Shown here: positions 26,110 to 36,758 of the stretch, piece by piece
How the letters are laid out: each line of letters begins with the position of its first letter
Position numbering within the stretch: the stretch's first letter is position 1
Assembly: GCA_029948255.1 (NCBI GenBank)
Contig: JALIZF010001907.1
Span: forward strand, 936,001-1,000,000
Length of the DNA stretch: 64,000 nt
Source: Telmatactis stephensoni
Lineage: Eukaryota; Cnidaria; Anthozoa; Actiniaria; Isophelliidae
Direction of reading: 5' to 3'
Program-made: the position numbers and the translations under genes
The notes under the pieces: model-generated
Told to the model about the DNA's origin: nothing
Database searches by the model: none
Seen by the model: only the letters and a program-made list of their open reading frames with translations

Positions 26110-28690
26110 AAGAAAATGGTGGCATTAAAAAAGAGGATTGATTGCAAACTGCTGCTACTCTTTGGTTTCATAGAGTTATCAAAGCACTTCACAATGCTTC
26201 GATCCCTTTCAAGTGATGAAGAGCTGGGACAACTTCAACAAGTGGTTGCCTATTATACTTGAAGCAAGCATTAGTGCTGAAGTGCAATGGAAAAAAACAA
26301 AAACAAACAAACAAACAAACAAAAAACAAAAGCAAAAACCCAAAACACTGAGATTGAATTACTGACATGAGGTCATTATTTTATGAACAGATAAATGCAG
26401 TTAGCAGTTGACCAAAAACATTGTGCACCTTTAGAATATGTTGATGTTAAAAATGGTTTAATTGTTTACTTGTTGTGTTTTGTCCTATCATAATGTTTCT
26501 TAAAATTTCTTACTTTCACACCTAGCACCTGCAGTGGAATTAAAAGATCTCAATGAAGTGTGTTACAAACACCAAAAACAGGTCAAATTCCTCCAATAAG
26601 AGCATCATTGGTTTGTTCATAGCTTAGTAGGGGCTGACATACTTTAAACAGATTATTATATGTAGTTATATAAGGCAACACAAATGCAGTATACCTGCAC
26701 TTGTTGTGTTTTAGAACATGATAGCTGCACACGTCATAATTATATATTTTAAGTAACGACAGTCTGACTGAGTGTGAGTGTGTGTGTGTGTGTGTATTGC
26801 TGATGTTGTTATTTTTCTGGTTGTTGTTAGTGTTATTTTCATAAGTAATTTATATATCAAAAGAGATTCACAAAAACTACATACCTCTGAATGTAGGAAG
26901 TTTATCTTTTTAAATTAAAAAAACTTTCAAATATTATTATATTGTTAAAATTCTTGTGGGGACAATATTTATTGAAAAAAGGTTAAAATTTATGGAAATG
27001 AAAAAATTAGTTTCTAAATAAAAATTCAAAACTGTCATACTTTAAAGCTGTTATGTGTGATGTCTTTTTTGTTGTTTTTTGTCTTGTTTTTCATTTTGTT
27101 TGTGACTGTGCAGCTGTCTGTCATTTAGGGCCAAACTAAGGATCGACACAAGACATACTCAGAGAATATATTTATTAATTGGTCAAATACTCAACTCATT
27201 TTGGAGTTACCATTTTAGATTTGTAGTTTCAAGCCTGGATTTTATTCCAGCACAGCTTGTTTTAGAGCTTTATAGAAAAGAACATTACAAATGAATTTAA
27301 CCAGCAGCTTTCCATGAAAACATTATTTTGGCATGAATTTATATAACATTGAAACATGTTTGGACTAAATGTTTCATCAAAGAGGCCAAGTGACGAGAAA
27401 GCTAAGGTTAAATTCAAGGTTTATATATTTTGCATTTTAAATCTTTGAAGCAATCATCTTTGTATTATAATTCATCATCATCATACAAAGGTCCTATCTA
27501 AAATGATTGTTAAAAATATTTTCAGAAAGCGTTATTGATATAGTTTATAAATGTTCATTCAAGAAAACCAAACAAAAATAAAAACTTTTTAAATATTTTA
27601 AAACTGTGATATTTAACATACATCTAGCTTAGTAGGATGATGGTTTATACTATACTTCTTACTTTATCCCTTCCCTAGAGAAACCATAGCCAATCTCCCC
27701 ATCTGATATCAGGGTGCTGAAGCACGAGATGTTCTCACAGAGAACCTAGGATGGGAGTTTTGGCCAGGGTGTAACAGGTAAATGGGTGCTGTAATCAAGC
27801 CATATGGTATATTTACCCTCAATTATGATCATAAATTATATGATCAAAATTGAGAACTCTAAATGATGTTCTCTGCCAAAGGAATTATGGTATACTTCTC
27901 ACCACCCTTCCTCTCCTACTAAGGCCCTTTTTCATCAGTACAATGTCGTGCTTAAAATATTGAATGGGATATTCCAATTATTATCTACAGCCCATAGTTG
28001 AGGAATCTTGGAAGTATTCCAAGGGGATGTCACTGAAATCCATTGAATTTCCAAGGGGGATGGGTGGAATTCAAAGGAGGTAGTGCAAAATGCATGAAAA
28101 TTTTTCTGCAATAATTAAATTATTTCTAGAGAGGGTGGCAATACTTTCATGGGACCAATTTAAAATTTCGCAAATATGTTGAGGCGAGGACAAATAATTT
28201 TCAGATACGTAGAACGCTTTGGCAAAGAATAAACTAAAACCTAAAAATTAATTTAGCCAGTCTTATTTTGCGAAAGAGCTGGGCTCTTCTGTTACGAAAT
28301 AAGAATAGATATACTAAAGTCTTAAGACTTATATGGAGTTGGAATCACCAAAGCAGACAACTGATAAGCTTACATTTAATGCAGTTCTCAGAAAACGGAA
28401 TTGGTCTCAGAATTTATTTGTGGGAGACTCTGATAGCCGAGAAATGGACTGAGATGTAAATCGGAGTGAAATTAAAACTCCACAGAAAAGTGTTCAAATA
28501 AGAATAACTCAAAGCTAAAAAACGTGAACTTTTCTTTGCTTGTGAGACCGACAAACGCGGACAAGAACAAAAACGTGGTTTCTTTTGAAGATTTTCACGC
28601 CGATAAAGTTTCAGTGGTGTTCACAAAATCGATTTATGATGTTACAAGCAATCGCTGACTAATTCAGGAAGTGCATACTTAATAAAAATG
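26110..28690. other. SLC16-A 3' UTR and intergenic region
   Basis: Downstream of the stop are an (AAAC)n tract near 26300-26330, a GT microsatellite at about 26770-26797 and candidate poly(A) signals AATAAA near 27016 and 27569. The rest shows no coding signal; short open frames are unsupported. Confidence 0.5.
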
Positions 28691-29006
28691 CAGTTCTTAC
28701 CTTGTATTTTCCCTTCGCTTCCACGGTTGAAGTTCGTTTTAGTTTACTCGCTGCAACCTGGAAAACACCGCAGTCTGGCCGCACAGTCTCATTGTGACGT
28801 CAGTTTTGGCGCGAAAATTTCCCACTATGCGCGCGCGTTGTAGAAAGAGCGCGTTCGGATGTCTTCGAAGCTGCTCATAAGACAATCATATAAAAGACTA
28901 CAGAACTCAGAGCGGGCAAGAATAAAATTTGTGTGTTTTTTTTGTTTTTGTTTTTTGCTCCTTGTGATATATATCTTTGAAAGATAAAAATCTATCAATG
29001 ACGTCA
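28691..29006. promoter_or_regulatory. Candidate (possibly bidirectional) promoter upstream of SLC16-B
   Basis: Two perfect CRE palindromes TGACGTCA lie at 28795-28802 and 28999-29006, and an E2F-like TTTTGGCGCGAAA at 28804-28816, within a locally CpG-rich patch. On the minus strand a good splice donor (CAAG|GTAAGAA, GT at 28700-28699) could close a leader exon running leftward. SLC16-B starts at 29364 on the plus strand. Function is inferred from motifs only. Confidence 0.4.
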
Positions 29007-29363
29007 TCAATTGATTAACCAATTACATCACTTTATTGGTTTTCCTGTCTGTCTGTGCGTCCTCGCTCGCTCGAGGTTTCCAAGGTATGTAAAACAAACA
29101 CTGAATTTGCTTCCTGTTGACAAATAAGCACAATAAAAGTGCACTTTCACTACATTTTCAAGGCAGCAGTTAAATCCGGTGCAGTTTCACATCGAATATT
29201 CTTTTTTCTTTTTCTTTCCCGTTTTCAATTAGAAGATGTTTCGAAGATCGCCGAACTTCAATAATCACTCTATGGACCTCTAAATTTCCCTGAGTTGTTA
29301 CTTCTTTGTGTGTGGGCCTAGGCTGCCCTACAGTTTTGGACAACATACTCAAGAAATACAGGA

Positions 29364-32300
29364 ATGTCAACGGAAGTGGTTAGCCATGAAGTTCAAAAGA
29401 GTGGTGAAATTATTGTCGACGTCACAAAGAGCGACACGAAAACCCAAGAGGATGGGGAGCAGTCTTATCCTGATGGGGGATGGGGCTGGGTTGCTTGTGC
29501 GGGGGCTTTCTTCATGCAGTTCCTTATGCTTGGAGTCCAAAATGCTGCCGGAATCATCTACACAGCTCTTGTCGATGAGTTCAACTCACCTCGGGGCATA
29601 ACAGGTTTGATTGTTTCATCGAGTTACGAATGCGCATCTTGGAGTACCTGGGGCCCCCTTTCTCAAAAGACCCGATAACTTTACGGACCCCTTAACTTAT
29701 TCGACCCACCTTGCCGAAACTTTATCGATGATAGATGGCACATAGTTTTAAAGACAAGCAGTTACGCGCACAGTCAAAAGTCGCTACATTCCCTCTCTTT
29801 TCTTTATTCTTAATTGCGCGCTTTAATTGATAACGTAGAGTCCATTTGTGTTTAAAGAACTGTGATTTGTGAAAAGTATGCAAACAGAATTTGTCGCGCG
29901 CGCGCGTTGATCCCTTTACCGGATTTACATGCATGTTTGAGTTTTGTGCTGGGATATCAACGTATCGCTTTACTGGGTGACACATTTTAACTACCTTCGC
30001 TTTATGTTATCTTACAGCGTGGGTTGGATCTTTGGCTACTGGAATGATGTTCTTCCTAGGACCTCTCACAACATCTCTTTGTGAACGTTGTGGATGCAGA
30101 ATCGTGGCCATATGCGGTACCATCCTATGCATCAGCGGTCTTCTTCTTTCATCGTTTGTGAACAACGTTCCCGCTCTTTTCTTTACGTACGGCATCATTT
30201 GGGGTACTGGGACCAGCATGTGTTATTTCCCAACCATAATTGTCTTGTCAAAATACTTTAAGACGCGTTTAGCGCTTGTCAACGGCATTGTAACGTCAGG
30301 GAGTGGGGTGGGGACTCTAGCCATGGGTCCTCTGGTTCAACTTCTTCTGTCCAAATTTGGCATTCCCAATGCATTTCGTATTATCGCTGGTATTTTTACC
30401 ATACTGATTTTGTGCGGTGCAACATTTCGTCCAGTATCTGCACAACACACAGTAACAACAACAGTTCAAGATCTTAGCCAGAAAAAGAAGAAGACGTTTT
30501 TTGACTGGGAAATCTTTAAGAACAAAGGCTACTGTACTATGGAGTGTCTGTCTGTCCATTTTCACGTTGGGGTATTTTGTGCCTTTCGTCCATCTGGTAA
30601 GGGATGACATACGTCAGAAATTTGTTTATATAAAATGCTGTGCGTCATAGGCGCCTAATTGCTTGATTCGCGCACAGGGCACTTACATAATTGCTTTGCA
30701 CGTCAATCTCTGATGCTTTGCTTGAAAATACTCATGAAACAGCCTGCAATTCTCTCTAATATTGCGTATGTGCATCGGAAAGAGTGGAAAGCCAAATATA
30801 AAAAAAATAAGTATAAAAATGATGGCAAAAGCAATCAACAAGGAAATAAATGAAAAATGCTTGCGGAGTCTCAATTCCAATTGTAATCAAGCTTTGCGTG
30901 GTGTATACATTATATTAACATTTTTCCCTTATTTATTCAAAACCTCGAGACGGTGCGATGGGGACTTTTTCATGGTCATACGCATTATGCTCTGTTGCTG
31001 GCAGCAACAACAACTTTTGGAAATGCTACATCTAAGCAGTATTTGAATCTTTCAGTAATAAGGATTTAAATTAAGCAACCGAAAGCCAACGACAACGCGG
31101 AGCAAGAACGTCCTTTTTAATGCGCGTGCTGTCATTCGTCGTAGGTCCCCAGGTTTCGGCAGAACGTCAGTTCAAACTTTCGTGCATTCTAAAACCTCGA
31201 CGACGAGGTAAAGGAACACAGAAACAAGCGTATTTTTGAACGACCGCGTCGTCATTGGTTTTGGTGACTTTGTACGTAAAGTTATCTCCAAAGTTGCGCT
31301 TTGAGTCTACTTCTATACTTGTTATTCTACTTTTCTTCTTAGCACATTTTGTCCCGTCATCTCATTTAGTCGGTATAATTGTGCTTGTTTTTAACAAGGT
31401 TCGACATGCGGAGGATTTAAACATCAGTCCCACCAAAGCCTCTCTGCTGATTGGTTATTTGTCAATTGCATCAACCTTTGGAAGGCTTCTGTTTGGAAAA
31501 ATTGCAGATTTTCCATGCCTTAATAAATTCCACATTTACCAGGTATTTTGATTAGACTTTTTAAAAACTTATGTAGTGTAACGTAACGTAATGTAAGGTA
31601 ATGGAATGAAATGGAATGGAATGGAATGGAATGGAATGGAATGTAACGTAATGTAATGTAATGTAATGTAACTTAACACAATGCAGTGCAATGCAAAGAA
31701 AATTTAGCAATTGTAATGCAATGCAATGTAATGTAATGTAATGTGATGTGATGTGATGTGATGTGATGTGATGTGATGTGATGTGATGTGATGTGATGTG
31801 ATGTGATGTGATGTGATGTGATGTGATGTGATGTGATGTGATGTGATGTGATGTGATGTGATACGCACAACCAAGGGCGTAGCTAGAGATAGGGTTCTAG
31901 GGGTACGAACTTCCCCTTTTGATGCCAGTTCTATTGCATTGCATATTTTCCTGGTTTCATGGTACTAAGTGCAATTAAGGCTTATAGAATCCCACTTGCC
32001 AAATATCTAGCTACGCCCTTGATAAGTATATCTAGGAAAGCTTTCGATTCGATTCACCTTCCCATTTCTTGATTGCCCAACGTTAAAATGATTGCTCCAT
32101 TTTCAGTTTGGATTTGTGGTAATGGCGACGTGCTCCTTTTTCATGACATTGGTGAAAGACTATACAGGTTTCGTGGTATATTCCGTGGTCTTTGGCGTTT
32201 TTGAAGGCTGCTATGTTGTACTTATTCCAGTCATAACGAGGGATATTGTTGGCACCCAAAAGATGTCCTATGCTTTGGGTAGTATGTTTACCTTCATGTC

Positions 32301-35300
32301 GTTCCCAATGATGTTAGGTCCTCCAATCGCGGGTATGAACTTCAATATACACATTTAAAAATAAGCAGGAGACTAAAACACGTGACGTGTTGCCCAGTTT
32401 GGGGGCTAGTTTTAGAACTCGTCTTAGACCCGCACGACTCACTTGCGCATGCGCTGAATGTTTTGAATATTTATCATAGATTTGATTTCAGCTCGAGTCG
32501 AAATAGTTCCTTAGTAAACCGAGGGAGACCGGAACGGTTTCTAAAAATAGCTCAAATGAGGGATAGCACCTCATGATCACATGACTGCAAATGAAGAATA
32601 CCGCCGAGTATCCGAGTCTCCTGACTATGATTTCCTGCGCTGTTTCTTTATATTTCGTGAAGAAAAGTAGATTTATTTTTGATCTTCCTTTCCCTCTATT
32701 TGATGTGTATTTCCACTGAATTACTCCTTCCACCAAGTCTTTATCCCCAGAGTTTCAAGAACAAGTGATTCTTTATTTGCTTGAATTTAGTTTATCAATG
32801 GCATACGTACATTACGTTATGACTATTATAATAATAATATATTAATAATATGTATTATAAATATCAGAGTATAAAACCTCGCAACTGTTTTAACTGTTAA
32901 GGTGCAGTAATACGGGCAACAAACTCGTGCAACATTTCGCCCAACATTGTTGCGTTCCCGGGGGGGGGGGACTCCGTTCGTAAATGGACGGGGATGCTCG
33001 TCGTACCTTTTAGGGGTCAAAATCTTTTAGGGTGTCTCAGACTTAGGTGGACTACCAGAGACATAGCTGGTACCTTTTAGGGACTGTTTTGGGGTAAATA
33101 AACTACCTAAAATAAGCATGAGAGGGACGATTTCGATGATCTGAATTGAATCGTCAAAGCACATCGATAACAAATGTTTCATTACTTTAATTCTTTATTA
33201 TTGTTTTTGAATTGGTACCTTTTAGGGGTAGAAATGAATTGTTGCCACTCTCACTCAGGTACCTTTTAGGGGACATTTTTTAAATTTTCGACGAGCATCC
33301 CCGTCCTCTTATATATAGGAGTCCCTCCCCCCCCCCCCCCCCCCGGGGTTGCGTTAAACTTGAGTTGCAGAGCAAATGTTACTCGTATTATCACTCCGCG
33401 CACAACAAATTATCTTTTGCTTTTACTTCCTGCACCAAAGAAAATTTGCTAAATGTAATGCTAATACTAAATGTAATAAATTTCAACACTAAATATAATA
33501 ACAATGCCAAATGTAATAATTTTTAACGCTCAATGTAATAAAATACTTACCCTAAATGTAATAAAAATTTAACGTGACGTAACGTAACGTAATGTAATGC
33601 AACGTAACGTAACGTAATGTAATGTAATGCAACGTAACGTAATATAATGTATTGTATTGTATTGTATTGTATTGTATTGTATTGTATTGTATTGTATTGT
33701 ATTGTATTGTATTGTATTGTATTGTATTGTATTGTATTGTGTTGTATTGTAATGTAATGCACTAATGTTATTAAATTAAAATAAAATTTAACCCTAAATG
33801 TTAAATTAACCAGTAATCATTTAGGTTATGTTTGCTATGATTACGGTCTCAGTGGTATACTAAGAAGCATTTATACATAACATCATGCAACAATTGTCTA
33901 CCATGGTTCAAGTGATTTCTCTCTTCAGTGTTTTATACTCATATTTCAAATATGAGTATAAGACTGATGAGAGAAATCACTTGATTACGGATAGTCTAGC
34001 CGTTTCAAAATTCTTAATCACAATAATACCTCAGTAATTTTTTTGTATATTTTTTGTATATTTTTTCTATTTATTTCTTTTATATTTTTGTTAGGACCTC
34101 TTTGAAAATCACTACGGTGAAACAGTTTTCCTCATTAAACATTATTATTATGTAAAACGGGTTGAAATTCAACGTTATACACGACATAATAGTTTTGAAG
34201 GTGTCAAACTTTGCAGTTTTTCCTGTAACGTACTGGGCGTAACTTACTCGAGAACAGAGCCAAGCTTTATACAAAGGTTAAGATCAAGTTTGAAACTCAA
34301 AACTGCGTCCTTCCCTATTTCTTTCCCACGTGACGCATTCTGCTGCGTGCAACGTTGCAGAAGGATTCAATACGTTTTCGATTCAAGGGTCGTTTAGCAC
34401 GCAACATTGCGCGCGTCAGTTCCAGGAACGGAAACACGGCGCAGTAGGTTACATTCACGACACCACAATGGTTTTCATAATGCAAATTAGCCATGAGGTC
34501 TGCAAGGGGGCAAACATTGGAACAAGAGACCATTTTTAAAAGATCGACTCATCCTAGGGATTTTATCTTTGTGCCAAATATTGTTTCATACTATCCAAAT
34601 CAAAATTATATCAATCTGGAAGCAGCTGAAATCTCCTGATATGATGTCCAATGGCCCCCTCAGTAAGCACGTGACTAATCTGGATTACAAACCATCCTGG
34701 CGTCGATCATGAATAAAAAGCTATTCTGCTGTTGCAAGAAAGTTCATGCACGCCGTTTAGCAAACTCGACGCGACGCGAAAACAGGACATACGGAGACGA
34801 ATATGTCAAATTCATTCGTTGCGTGACTACCGTGAACACGTTCAGGACGCCGTTTTGCTTTTTCATATCCTCTTCTTGACGTCAGTGACGTCAACGGTCA
34901 TTTAGAACAAAATTCGCTAGCGTGCTCGGCGTCCTCTTTAACGTCGCGTCGTGTTTGGTAAATCACACTTTTGTGCTCAAGGTAACTTGTACATTGCTGT
35001 CTCTCAGGTTGGATCTATGACGTCACACAGGACTACACTGTCGCTTTCTACTTGTGTGGCGTGACAGCTTTCTTACCCGCTTGTCTAATGTTCCTTGTTC
35101 CATGCCTCACGCCTCCAAGGAAGGACACGCCCCAGTCCTCAAGACCAACGACGCCCAGGAACCCGGACAGCAGGAATGAGAACAGTGCGGACTCGTTAGC
35201 TGTAGTACGGAAGTCTAGCATTCTTTTACGCAGCTATTACGGACCAGGACTTTTGAACGATCGAGGATGTTTGTATGAAGAGCCTGATTATGATATCATC

Positions 35301-35330
35301 AAGGTTTTGGCTTTGACCAATCAGCTTTAA
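29364..35330 (+). CDS. SLC16-family transporter B (MCT-like), 5 exons, one +1 frame break
   Basis: Exons: 29364-29604, 30018-30596, 31399-31542, 32107-32332, 35008-35330. The SLC16 signature YPDGGWGW begins at residue 35, after an acidic 34-residue N-terminus. The central exon encodes GSGVGTLAMGPL and TM segments parallel to SLC16-A; GRLLFGKIAD marks TM8 and GPPIAG the end of TM10, followed by a short tail of about 75 residues. At 30539 a surplus A (ACT-A-TGG) disrupts the frame: only by skipping it does the family-typical LGYFVPFVHL before the 30596 splice site appear. Corrected length is 503 aa. The first donor (ACAG|GTTTGA) is weak. The intron after residues IYQ (31543-32106) is absent from A and C. 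AATAAA is at 35419-35424. The gene is convergent with SLC16-C. Confidence 0.85.
29651..29690 (+). repeat. Fragment of the 1.1-kb foldback family in SLC16-B intron 1
   Basis: GGGGCCCCCTTTCTCAAAAG followed by ACCCGATAACTTTACGGACCC matches the left arm at about 1091-1146, including the ACCCGATAACTTTACG core. Only one arm is evident here. Confidence 0.6.
31575..31862 (+). repeat. Pentanucleotide arrays (GGAAT)n and (GATGT)n, SLC16-B intron 3
   Basis: Successive homogenised blocks of 5-bp units occur: TAACG/TAATG, then GGAAT, then TAATG again, then about 24 units of TGATG. The units differ from each other by one or two bases. The array nearly fills the first half of intron 31543-32106. Confidence 0.95.
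31872..32021. mobile_element. MITE, CAAGGGCGTAGCTAG ends
   Basis: Perfect 15-bp terminal inverted repeats CAAGGGCGTAGCTAG (31872-31886) and CTAGCTACGCCCTTG (32007-32021). About 150 bp, non-coding, inserted in SLC16-B intron 3 directly after the pentamer array. Confidence 0.85.
32957..33348. mobile_element. Foldback element bounded by G/C homopolymers, SLC16-B intron 4
   Basis: The left end (CCC, a long G run, then ACTCC..GACGGGGATGCTCGTCG) is the inverted complement of the right end (CGACGAGCATCCCCGTCC..GGAGTCCCT, then a long C run and GGGG). Inside, TACCTTTTAGGG recurs at least four times in direct orientation. Confidence 0.85.
33570..33770 (+). repeat. Pentanucleotide array (TATTG)n with TAACG/TAATG flanks, SLC16-B intron 4
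   Basis: Blocks of TAACG and TAATG lead into more than 20 units of TATTG, ending in TAATG. This is the same family style as the array in intron 3 of the same gene. Confidence 0.95.
33909..33983. repeat. Two-part palindrome in SLC16-B intron 4
   Basis: CAAGTGATTTCTCTC pairs with GAGAGAAATCACTTG, and an inner TATACTCATATTT/AAATATGAGTATA pair forms a second stem. It would extrude as a long hairpin. Confidence 0.85.
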
Positions 35331-35872
35331 GACTTGCTGCCAATGTATGAAAACAATTGGCTAATATACCTATAGCAGACCTTAAGTCTGCAACCATCAA
35401 GTGTATGGACAACTAACGAATAAAGTTAGGTCTGAAGGTCATTTTTGCTAAGGTTCGCTCTTTTTTCTTTTGTGAAGAGATAAAAACTTATAATTTTTGA
35501 TTGACTGAAAGCGAGATGCAAAGCCTTTTTTCAGTAGAATGCATGCGCGCTATCACGCAATCGCTATGCCATCGAGCGCGCGTTCAAGAGATTTTTCACT
35601 AACTGCTCTTGGTTTTTTGATCTAAGTAGGTCATTGATTTTGGTCCTATTACTCAGATATTATTTAAAAGTTGTTGTATGTTTTCTGCTCAATTCAGAAT
35701 TGATTTTCAGTAGGTATTTGTGATTTTGAAAAAAGCCACTTCGATGCAGTCCTCAATCAGTTTGATTTTCTATAAACTGGCCAAACATAAATTAACAGCG
35801 TTAATGTAGGCTTTTAACAAAATAATCAACATTTTACCGTTGACTCCAACAGCACCGCTTTTGGTGCCATAT

Positions 35873-36376
35873 AGTCCAGTCCCAGACTCTCTTTCTTGCC
35901 GCTCCAGGACTCGCGGAGAAAGAGAGTCCAGTATAACTTGCATGCGCATGTGCAAAATGAGCCAATCAATTGATTAATTCGTATTTTGCGAGCTTGCAAT
36001 ATGCAAATGTCAGTGTTTGGTAGCAGTGGTAGTGATGCGTATCGAAAACTTCACAAATACGTCTTTCCCAACTGTCCATCCGCAAATGGCCTGTAACTGC
36101 TCAAACTTTGGTAAAAGATTATAGTTGGTTTTTCCAAGTGCATAGCTCACTGAGTCAACAAATGGCTTTCCGAAATGAGACGTATCGTGTATACAAAACA
36201 CTTTCTTCTTCAGCCATCTTGAATCATTAGATGACTTTAGGATTTGTAACCACGCGATCACCACATGAATGTGGTGATCGCGTGGTTACTAAGCTGACAT
36301 GCGCATGCAAGTTATACTGGACTCTCTTTCTCCGCGAGTCCTGGAGCGGCAAGAAAGAGAGTCTGGGACTGGACTA
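35873..36376. mobile_element. Mutator-like foldback, 504 bp, about 78-bp TIRs, 10-bp TSD
   Basis: The arms 35873-35951 and 36298-36375 are nearly identical inverted copies (AGTCCAGTCCCAGACTCTC...CATGCGCATG). Direct repeats GGTGCCATAT flank it at 35863-35872 and 36377-36386. Long TIRs with a 9-10 bp duplication suggest a Mutator-type (MULE) non-autonomous element. The interior carries a perfect 18-19 bp hairpin at 36247-36289. It sits between the convergent 3' ends of SLC16-B and SLC16-C. Confidence 0.85.
36247..36289. repeat. Perfect 18-19 bp stem, 6-nt loop hairpin
   Basis: GTAACCACGCGATCACCAC, loop ATGAAT, then the exact complement GTGGTGATCGCGTGGTTAC. It lies within the 504-bp Mutator-like element. 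Confidence 0.9.
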
Positions 36377-36758
36377 GGTGCCATATTGAAATTCGTTGAA
36401 ACAAGACGCACGTCACACTGGATCAGCGGTGACCTTGGCAACACCCCCCACCCCCCCCCCCCCCCCCACCATCCTTCTCCCTACTGGTTTGGGCCAATCA
36501 CGAACGCTAATTTCGAGACGACATCGGAAAATAACGCTGTCTCTCTGTAGAACAAAATGATAAGAGAATCGTGTTATTATTATTAGAGGTGCCCATCGAA
36601 AACGGCTAAAGTGACTTTTCTTCACGTTTTCTCAAATCGGATCTAAAATAGTATTTGTGGACTGTCCTATGCCAAAATATCATTCCCTGATAGTTAAAAA
36701 GTCGCTTATTAGGCCGTTTTCACAGGTACCCCTTCGGTTCTATAGATGAAACGATTTC

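Noticed and set aside
31673..31870. Repetitive His/Thr/Ser open frame on the minus strand
   Set aside because: It is simply the translation of the (TGATG)n array; the same applies to the Tyr/Asn/Thr frame at 33547-33762.
35770..36550. Identical peptide (VILDSLSPRVLERQERESGTGL) encoded on both strands 400 bp apart
   Set aside because: The two frames are the inverted arms of the Mutator-like foldback; not a gene pair. Listed under the mobile element instead.
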